Positions 58,913-64,000 of a stretch of 64,000 nucleotides of DNA are shown one piece after another. The stretch spans positions 35,079-99,078 of the forward strand of contig JAFDVJ010000060.1 in assembly GCA_018269075.1 (NCBI GenBank), written 5' to 3'. Both the position numbers and the translations under genes were made by a program. The DNA comes from Acidobacteriota bacterium. GTDB taxonomy: Bacteria; Acidobacteriota; Blastocatellia; Pyrinomonadales; Pyrinomonadaceae. A model generated the notes under the pieces. It saw only the letters and a list, made by a program, of their open reading frames with translations, ran no database searches and was not told the origin of the DNA. The stretch's first letter is position 1; each line of letters begins with the position of its first letter.

Positions 58913-58986
58913 TACACCCGGCAGGACTCGAACCTGCGACCCTCTGGTTCGAAGCCAGATACTCTATCCAACTGAGCTACAGGTGC
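58913..58986 (-). tRNA. tRNA-Arg (anticodon UCG)
   Basis: A 74-nt cloverleaf on the minus strand beginning GCACCTGTAGCTCAGTTGG. The anticodon loop is CTTCGAA (anticodon UCG, reads CGA), the anticodon stem is TCTGG/CCAGA and the T arm is GCAGG-TTCGAGT-CCTGC. The acceptor stem closes with two G-U wobbles. CCA is not encoded. Confidence 0.95.
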
Positions 58987-58991
58987 GGGGC

Positions 58992-59327
58992 GATTTCGGA
59001 TTTCGGATTTCGGATTTCGGATTGTTCGTTATCGAAGGGATTGGTTATTACCAAAGCCTTCGTGGGCGAACAAAATTCCGTTATCCCAATGCCGCCGAAA
59101 ACTGCAGGTTCGATTTTAGTCGGCGGTTCGGTGATTTGCAACTCATCGGTCGAAAAACCGCCCGCCGCTTGTCGAAAATAAAACGCAAAGGCCGCCGTTA
59201 TTAACGGAAAACACGAACTCATCTCGACGATTTTCGTGCTTCCGCCAAACCCGGCGGCCTAAAAAACTTAAGGTGTCAAACCGGACCAATCCGAAATCCG
59301 AAATCCGCAATCCGCAATCCGAAATCA
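58992..59327. repeat. Inverted heptamer tandem repeats (GGATTTC / GAAATCC)
   Basis: Left tract 58992-59028 (five units), right tract 59285-59327 (five to six units). Same heptamer as at 24560-24675, 25394-25427 and 38291-38324. Confidence 0.8.
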
Positions 59328-59399
59328 TTACCGTTAAAAAGAATTTGACGACAGTTCGTCCGATATCCTTCTAACTGAAAATCAAATCTGAAACCGCGT

Positions 59400-59536
59400 G
59401 ACTGGAGCGCGGGCATCCTTGCCGGCCGGAGCGCGAGAGCGCGAACAAGCTTTTCATCATCGAGCGGCGTCGAGGATTCGGAACGATTCGACACCGCTGG
59501 CGCGGCGTGGCGGGCAAGGATGCCCGCGCTCCAGTC
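59400..59536. mobile_element. MITE-like inverted-repeat element, copy B
   Basis: Perfect 24-bp arms start with GACTGGAGCGCGGGCATCC (59400-59423) and recur inverted at 59513-59536. The element is 137 bp and non-coding. It is related to the element at 15304-15428. Confidence 0.8.
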
Positions 59537-59597
59537 CGCGATTTTCCGTTTTCCTTTAACCATCAATCCTGGTAACAGTATTGATCCGAAATCGCAA

Positions 59598-60071
59598 TTA
59601 TTTCGATTGAAAATCCTTGTGGATCATCTTGACGAGATTCTTGATGTCGGCTTCGCTGATTTTTTTGTCGAAGGCCGGCATCTTGGTGCCCGCGCCGTTG
59701 GTCACGACTTCGATGAAATCGGCTTCGTCGTAGACTTCCTTTTCCTTGTCGGAGGTGAAATCGGGAACCTTGAGCTTTTTGCCGTCGACGGTCGTTTCGC
59801 CGCCCTTGCCGTCTTCCTTGTGGCATTTCGCGCATTCGTCCTTGAAAATCTTGCGGACCGAAGCGAATTCGTCCGCGGGCGCGGTGTTCGCCGCGTTGTC
59901 GTTGGCCGCCGAGGTCGGCGCGTTGGCGGCCGGTTTATTGGCCGCGTTCGTCGCATTGTTGGTGTTCGAGCCGCTGTTCGCCGCCGGCGTGTTGGTCGCC
60001 GCCGGCTTCGAGCAGGCGAAGATGAAAAGGGCCGCGAAAACGGCGATCAGACCGACTTTTATATATTTCAT
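59598..60071 (-). CDS. Class I cytochrome c lipoprotein
   Basis: A 157-residue protein with a lipoprotein signal (FIFACS, Cys20), an Ala/Asn/Pro-rich flexible linker (residues 22-68) and a small cytochrome c domain: heme site CAKCH (Cys80, Cys83, His84) and axial Met131 in GTKMPAFDKK. It is probably an electron carrier tethered to the outer face of a membrane. There is no operon partner on the minus strand. AGAATAC only precedes the start, so no strong ribosome binding site is seen. Confidence 0.92.
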   Translation of the reverse strand: MKYIKVGLIAVFAALFIFACSKPAATNTPAANSGSNTNNATNAANKPAANAPTSAANDNAANTAPADEFASVRKIFKDECAKCHKEDGKGGETTVDGKKLKVPDFTSDKEKEVYDEADFIEVVTNGAGTKMPAFDKKISEADIKNLVKMIHKDFQSK

Positions 60072-60183
60072 TTAGTATTCTCCGTTAATGATTTTTTTCA
60101 AAATTTCAAAGATTTTAACTTGTCCGCTATTTAATTCGCAATCAGACATTTATAAGTAATCGGAAAAGTTGTAAAAATACATT

Positions 60184-61602
60184 ATGAACGGGAAAAAAAT
60201 TCTGCTCGGCGGCGAATGGCGCGCGGCCGCCGAAAGCTTTACGGTCCGAGCGCCCTATTCCGGCGAAACGCTGGCGGAGGTTTTTTCGGCCGACGCGCGC
60301 GAAAACGAGGAGGCGGTCGCGATCGCCGAGGAAGCCGCCCTCGAAATGCGCGAATTGTCGCGGTTCGAGCTCGCCCGCGGGCTTCGCCGGATCGCCGACG
60401 GCATCGAACGCCGGCAGGGCGAGTTCGCGGCGACGATCGCCCGCGAATCGGCGAAGCCGATCAAGACCGCGATCGGCGAGGTGATGCGCGGGATCGCGAC
60501 GTTCGCGTGGGCGGCGGGCGAGGCCGAGCGGTTCGCCGGCGAGATCGTCCCCGTCGACACGATCGCGACCGGCCGCGGCAAGACGGCGCACACCAGACGC
60601 GTTCCGCGCGGCGTCGTTTACGGCATCACGCCGTTTAATTTCCCGCTCAATCTCGTCGGCCACAAGGTCGCGCCGGCGCTCGCGGCCGGCAACTCGATCA
60701 TCGTCAAGCCGAGCCCGCGAACGCCGCTCACGGCGCTCCTGCTGGGCGAGGTCTTTCTCGAAAGCGGGCTGCCGAAAACCGCTTTGCAGATCGTCCCGAC
60801 CGACACGAAACATCTCGAACCGATCTACTCGGACGAACGCGTCAAAATGATCTCGTTCACCGGCTCGGCCGACGTCGGCTGGCAGATCAAATCGAAGGCG
60901 CAGAAAAAGTTCGTGACGCTCGAACTCGGCGGAAACGCGCCGGTGATCGTCGATCAGTCGGCCGATTTCAATCGATCTTTGAGACAGACCGTGACCGGCG
61001 CGTTCGCCTATTCGGGACAGGTCTGCATCTCGGTTCAAAGGGTTTACGTCCACGAAAGACTCTTCGACCGCTGGACGGAACGCTTCGTCGAGCTCGCCGG
61101 CGGGCTCAAAAAAGGCGATCCGCTCGACGAAACGGTCGAGCTGTCGGTGATGATCGACGAGGCGGCGGCCGCGCGGGTTTCCGGCTGGATCAACGAAGCG
61201 CACGAAAACGGCGCGCAGGTGCTCGGCGGCGGCGGGCGGCAGGGCGCGATGCTCGACGCGACCGTTCTGACCGGCACGACGCCCGAGATGCGGGTCGTCT
61301 CCGAGGAGGTCTTCGGGCCGGTCGCCGTCGTCGAAAAGTTTTCGGACTTCGCCGAGGCGGTCTATCTCGCCAACAACACGAAATACGGCCTCCAGGCGGG
61401 CGTTTTCACGAACGATCTGCGAAATATGCACTTCGCGGCCGACAATTTAGATTACGGCGGCGTCGTCATCAACGACGTCCCGACCTTCCGCGTCGACAAT
61501 ATGCCCTACGGCGGCACCAAAGACTCCGGCTTCGGCCGCGAGGGCATCCGTTACGCGATGGAAGAAATGAGCGAATTGAGGCTGATCGTCGTCAATTCTT
61601 AA
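60184..61602 (+). CDS. NAD(P)-dependent aldehyde dehydrogenase
   Basis: A 472-residue ALDH superfamily enzyme. Catalytic Cys281 is in SGQVCISVQRV, general base Glu247 in TLELGGNAPV, the cofactor-binding segment is VVYGITPFNFPLNLVGHKVA and the C-terminal motif is PYGGTKDSGFGREGIRYAME. It oxidises an aldehyde to the acid; the substrate cannot be fixed from sequence (succinate-semialdehyde, lactaldehyde or related aldehydes are candidates). It is monocistronic between a cytochrome gene on the other strand and a hairpin repeat. Confidence 0.95.
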   Translation: MNGKKILLGGEWRAAAESFTVRAPYSGETLAEVFSADARENEEAVAIAEEAALEMRELSRFELARGLRRIADGIERRQGEFAATIARESAKPIKTAIGEVMRGIATFAWAAGEAERFAGEIVPVDTIATGRGKTAHTRRVPRGVVYGITPFNFPLNLVGHKVAPALAAGNSIIVKPSPRTPLTALLLGEVFLESGLPKTALQIVPTDTKHLEPIYSDERVKMISFTGSADVGWQIKSKAQKKFVTLELGGNAPVIVDQSADFNRSLRQTVTGAFAYSGQVCISVQRVYVHERLFDRWTERFVELAGGLKKGDPLDETVELSVMIDEAAAARVSGWINEAHENGAQVLGGGGRQGAMLDATVLTGTTPEMRVVSEEVFGPVAVVEKFSDFAEAVYLANNTKYGLQAGVFTNDLRNMHFAADNLDYGGVVINDVPTFRVDNMPYGGTKDSGFGREGIRYAMEEMSELRLIVVNS

Positions 61603-61909
61603 TTTATCGGTTTTATTTAGTGTTTTTGGTGTTTTTGGTGGATCTGATTTTTGCTGACTTCTTTGAAACGGCTTCCATTAAAATGGGAATTTTCCATTTT
61701 GAAAGAAAAAAATTGTCCACTAAAAACACTAAAAACACTAAATAAAATCGATTTGATTTCGACTTTAAAGCGGGCGTATGATCACAAGATAAATAAAATT
61801 ATTCGATATCTGATAGTTGAATGCGGTTTAACGCCGGAACACCCGAAAGAGATAAAGAATAATAATTAAAGATGGACTTAATACGTCAGGAAATCAGGAG
61901 TCTTGTTTT
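61603..61909. other. AT-rich intergenic region with hairpin repeat
   Basis: No gene is supported. The TTTAGTGTTTTTGGTG arms (61612-61643 and 61716-61746) enclose about 70 bp. The remainder up to 61909 is AT-rich leader for the next gene. Confidence 0.6.
61612..61746. repeat. Dispersed hairpin repeat, copy 4 (TTTAGTGTTTTT family)
   Basis: Left arm 61612-61643, right arm 61716-61746, inverted, with a loop of about 72 bp. Confidence 0.8.
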
Positions 61910-62530
61910 ATGAATAAAGTAATAATCATCGGGGTGATCTTCATATTCAGCATTACGGTCTGTGGTCAGACGGCTAAGTTTTATGAGCAAGCCATAGAAC
62001 ATCTTAAATGCCGGAATTGTTATTTTATTCCGGTTGAGGTCGAATCCAAATCATACACCGGAAAAATTCTGGTTGAAAATTATCAACTGTTCAGTTACCT
62101 CAAATCAACAAAAGGTTTTGATGAACAAGCCTATAAGTCATTTATTATAAAGCTATTTCAGGATAAACAGCCATTAATGATGGATCAAGTTAATATTGAC
62201 GAAACCGGTTATTTTCTAGCCGGAAAAGGCATCAAGGAATTTAAATTCAGAATCGTTCAAACCTCACAGGCTTTTGAAACAGTCTCAGTTCAGGGCTGTA
62301 AGAAAATTATTCAATATTATTTTTCCCCGGAATTAGTGGAATCCGAAACCAACAAAACAATCGATTGTCGAGAAAGTATCAAGCAGAATGCGAAGGACCT
62401 TTTGTTAAAGCCCAAATTCGATCTGAACGAGGAAAACAACGTGATCGTCAAACTATTTGAATTCGACATTCCGATTTATATTGACGATATTTCCGGAAGT
62501 CCGATAATTGGGTATTGGACACTTAAATGA
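61910..62530 (+). CDS. AT-rich orphan exported protein
   Basis: A 206-residue protein with an N-terminal signal peptide (MNKVIIIGVIFIFSITVCGQ). The body is Lys/Ile/Phe-rich and contains two Cys near the start of the mature part (CRNC) and two later. No known domain is recognised. Base composition is clearly lower in GC than all neighbours, and codon use (AAA, ATT, TTT) differs, which suggests recent acquisition. Hairpin repeats of the same family flank it on both sides. Confidence 0.75.
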   Translation: MNKVIIIGVIFIFSITVCGQTAKFYEQAIEHLKCRNCYFIPVEVESKSYTGKILVENYQLFSYLKSTKGFDEQAYKSFIIKLFQDKQPLMMDQVNIDETGYFLAGKGIKEFKFRIVQTSQAFETVSVQGCKKIIQYYFSPELVESETNKTIDCRESIKQNAKDLLLKPKFDLNEENNVIVKLFEFDIPIYIDDISGSPIIGYWTLK

Positions 62531-62873
62531 TAAATCTAATACGAATGCAATTATCGTCGCCAATTCCGGGAAATTTGTTATTTTAGTGTTTTTAGTGTTT
62601 TTGGTGGATAAAAACAATGATTCGATTTACGAAAACTTTTCTCTAATACCCGGAATTGTATATTCAGAAACCGAAATTCGATCCACTAAAAACACCAAAA
62701 ACACTAAATAAAACCGGCCTGTTTGGCTTTTGATGATTAATACGGATTTAAAGCGAAAAAAATAATTCTTGCTTTATTTCCGGAAACTAATGCATAATTG
62801 CGACAAAAATAATCGCCGGTAAATTTAAGAATTTATTTACTCATCGACAAATATACTCACAGGAGAAAAGGAA
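62531..62873. other. Intergenic region with hairpin repeat
   Basis: It holds hairpin repeat copy 5 (62580-62712) and an AT-rich leader with AGGAG before the GxxExxY gene. No gene is supported. Confidence 0.6.
62580..62712. repeat. Dispersed hairpin repeat, copy 5 (TTTAGTGTTTTT family)
   Basis: Left arm 62580-62611, right arm 62680-62712, inverted, with a loop of about 68 bp. Confidence 0.8.
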
Positions 62874-63251
62874 ATGGCGCAATTAGTTTACCCGGACGAG
62901 GTTTATGCCGTCTCGGGAGCCGCTCACGAAGTCTATTACAAGCTCGGAACCGGGTTTTTGGAGCCGGTTTATCAGGAAGCGTTGACCATCGAATTCAGCC
63001 GTCGAATGATCCCGTTCGAATCGCAGAAAAAACTCAAGATCGAATACAAGGGAATAGTCCTCGAAAAGACATATCAGGCCGATTTCGTCTGTTACGACCG
63101 GATCATCGTCGAGCTGAAAGCCGAAACCGGTTTGTGCAGCCGCGACGTCGCGCAGGTTTTGAATTACCAAAGGGCCGCGAAGAGGCGCGTCGGTCTGCTC
63201 TTCAATTTCGGAAGCGTCGGCAAACTCGAATGGAAAAGGTTCGTGCTCTGA
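62874..63251 (+). CDS. GxxExxY family protein
   Basis: A 125-residue protein with the family motif GTGFLEPVYQEAL (GxxExxY) and a PDDEXK-like core (YQADFVCYDRIIVELKAE: D, then E-x-K). The end IGLLFNF-type segment (RVGLLFNFGSVGKLEWKRFV) is typical. Function in this family is unproven; a nuclease-like fold is predicted. GGAGAAAAGG precedes the ATG. Often found beside repeats and mobile DNA, as here. Confidence 0.9.
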   Translation: MAQLVYPDEVYAVSGAAHEVYYKLGTGFLEPVYQEALTIEFSRRMIPFESQKKLKIEYKGIVLEKTYQADFVCYDRIIVELKAETGLCSRDVAQVLNYQRAAKRRVGLLFNFGSVGKLEWKRFVL

Positions 63252-63294
63252 CGCGACTAAAATAAAAACAAAACCGTAAATTCGGGTTTAAATG

Positions 63295-63426
63295 TAGTGT
63301 TTTTAGTGTTTTTGGTGGATCGAATTTCCGGTTTCATTATGAACAAATAAAAATCGGATCGAAACTTTTCCGTCAACGAAAAGAATTATTTGATCCACCA
63401 AAAACACGAAAGAGCACTAAAATAAA
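63295..63426. repeat. Dispersed hairpin repeat, copy 6 (TTTAGTGTTTTT family)
   Basis: Left arm 63295-63321, right arm 63392-63426, inverted, with a loop of about 70 bp. Confidence 0.75.
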
Positions 63427-63523
63427 GTTTTTGTTAAGTGCATTAAAGGACTCTTAGCGGATCATTAAAGGTACTCGCCGGTCCCGAAAGGGTACCGGGC
63501 GTAACGGTCGATGGGGCGGTCGG

Positions 63524-63735
63524 TTTAATCTCGTCACCGGGCGGTCCGGTTTCGTCACCGGGCGGTCCGGTTTCGTCACCGTCGGGTCCGGTCTCGTCAC
63601 CGCCGGGTCCGGTTTAGTCACCGCACGGTTCGGTCTTGTCACCGCCGGGGCCGGTCTTGTCACCGCCGGGTCCGGTCCTGTCACCGGCGGGTGACAAGAC
63701 CGGACCGGCGGGTGACGAAAGGTCACCGGCCGGTG
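63524..63735. repeat. 21-bp minisatellite (CCGGGCGGTCCGGTTTCGTCA type)
   Basis: About seven direct 21-bp units with variable positions in the first half (GGCGG, GTCGG, GCCGG), followed by inverted, shorter versions (CCGGCGGGTGAC). The frames are open on the minus strand only because the period is a multiple of three. Similar 21-bp units occur near 12920-13082. Confidence 0.85.
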
Positions 63736-63781
63736 ACTGAACCGGACCGAAAAAAATATTGAATTTTTATTTAAAAACCTA

Positions 63782-63810
63782 TTGACGGCGGTCTCAAATA
63801 AGCGTATAAA
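63782..63810 (+). promoter_or_regulatory. Sigma-70-type promoter of the last gene
   Basis: TTGACG (63782-63787), a 17-bp spacer and TATAAA (63805-63810), about 100 bp before the ATG at 63912. Confidence 0.65.
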
Positions 63811-63911
63811 CTATGTAATTTTCGGAGTTTTCCTGCTTTTCCCGACGGTCGCCGTGACCGTCAGCTCCGAAAAGACACCCGTTTCGTTTATTTTATTTGA
63901 GGTACATTTAT

Positions 63912-64000
63912 ATGCCCAAAAAAACCATTAAGGGAGCTCTCGAAAAGGACGAGAGATTTACCATTTCCTGGCAGGAAAACGCGCCTGACCAGAAGTTGTC
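63912..64000 (+). CDS. Start of an unidentified gene (3' end outside window)
   Basis: ATG 63912 with GAGGT nine bases before it opens a frame (MPKKTIKGALEKDERFTISW...) that runs off the window after 29 codons. A promoter lies upstream. Too short to assign. Confidence 0.6.
   Translation, partial: MPKKTIKGALEKDERFTISWQENAPDQKL

Larger units (their letters stand above)
58987..59597. other. Intergenic region with heptamer repeats and a MITE-like element
   Basis: No gene is supported in these 611 bp. GGATTTC heptamers (58992-59028) and complementary GAAATCC/GCAATCC units (59285-59327) flank about 255 bp without recognisable coding sequence. The element at 59400-59536 follows. Confidence 0.65.
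63252..63911. other. Repeat-rich intergenic region
   Basis: 660 bp without a supported gene: hairpin repeat copy 6 (63295-63426), the 21-bp minisatellite (63524-63735) and a sigma-70-type promoter for the last gene. Confidence 0.65.

Noticed and set aside
61651..61869. Small open frame in the hairpin repeat before the orphan gene
   Set aside because: It is largely made of hairpin-repeat sequence and has no ribosome binding site.
63454..63735. CRISPR array or repeat protein
   Set aside because: The units are contiguous 21-bp tandem repeats without unique spacers, and the open frame on the minus strand follows only from the period being a multiple of three.

Overview
The window is high-GC bacterial DNA. 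Two-component sensors with beta-propeller domains, delta-60/FG-GAP/CSLREA surface proteins, a Gly/Ala/Arg-rich proteome and many small palindromic repeats between genes suggest an Acidobacteriota genome, perhaps Blastocatellia/Pyrinomonadaceae. This is inference from gene style; there is no rRNA here to confirm it. The centre (about 7.7-43.7 kb) is a large non-flagellar type III secretion (T3SS) locus. The flanks hold sensor/regulator genes, large exported proteins and ordinary genes.

Layout. 1-7.6 kb (minus): a VIT/VWA protein, a propeller membrane protein, and a propeller histidine kinase with its response regulator. 7.7-11.5 kb (minus): SctP/FliK-like, a PEGA-TPR protein, a membrane-anchored formylglycine-enzyme-like protein and SctO/FliJ-like. 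11.7 kb (+): a FliA/WhiG-type sigma factor. 13.5-17.8 kb (+): a DUF1521 (NopE1-like, GD'PH self-cleaving) protein, a SycD-like chaperone, then a 624-residue protein ending in a CdiA-type RNase A-like domain followed at once by a CdiI-like immunity gene. 17.8-19.2 kb (minus): TPR protein, needle-like protein and a small helical protein, recalling the YscE-F-G set. 19.3-26.7 kb (+): FHA protein (reduced SctD?), SctV, SctJ, a FliG-like protein in the SctK position, SctL, SctN. 26.8-29.4 kb (minus): a large putative substrate and a CesT-like chaperone. 29.8-38.1 kb (+): small unknown protein, a multidomain peptidoglycan hydrolase, SctU, unknown protein, SctQ, FliO-like, SctR, SctS, SctT. 38.3-40.7 kb (minus): a lytic transglycosylase without signal peptide, SctI and a TPR protein. 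40.9-42.1 kb (+): Gly-rich small protein, TPR protein and the needle candidate SctF. 42.2-50.7 kb: unknown proteins, a second propeller kinase, two response regulators and an exported repeat protein. 51-59 kb: two large exported FG-GAP proteins sharing a nearly identical C-terminal third, then tRNA-Arg(UCG). 59.6-64 kb: cytochrome c lipoprotein, aldehyde dehydrogenase, an AT-rich orphan, a GxxExxY protein and the start of another gene.

How it works together. The export gate (R,S,T,U,V), ATPase complex (L,N,O), ring (J) and sorting-platform proteins (Q, FliG-like) are all present. No secretin (SctC), gatekeeper (SctW) or standard translocator is seen, and the SctD candidate has no periplasmic part. 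Seven near-identical sigma-28-type promoters (GAAAC[TA][TA][TA]-N11-NNCGATAA) lie before the genes for putative secreted parts and substrates (DUF1521 protein, both SctF-like proteins, SctI, the 673-residue substrate, the 134-residue protein, the peptidoglycan hydrolase). I found none before the export apparatus genes. With the FliA/WhiG-like sigma gene in the same locus this suggests a flagellum-style late-gene switch. The RNase-like toxin with its immunity protein and two leaderless cell-wall hydrolases raise the possibility that this T3SS acts against other bacteria. That last step is a hypothesis.

The intergenic DNA is unusually structured: a 23-24 bp array of DnaA-box-like palindromes, heptamer tandem repeats arranged as hairpins, a dispersed hairpin family built on TTTAGTGTTTTTGGTGGAT, several MITE-like elements and 21-bp minisatellites.
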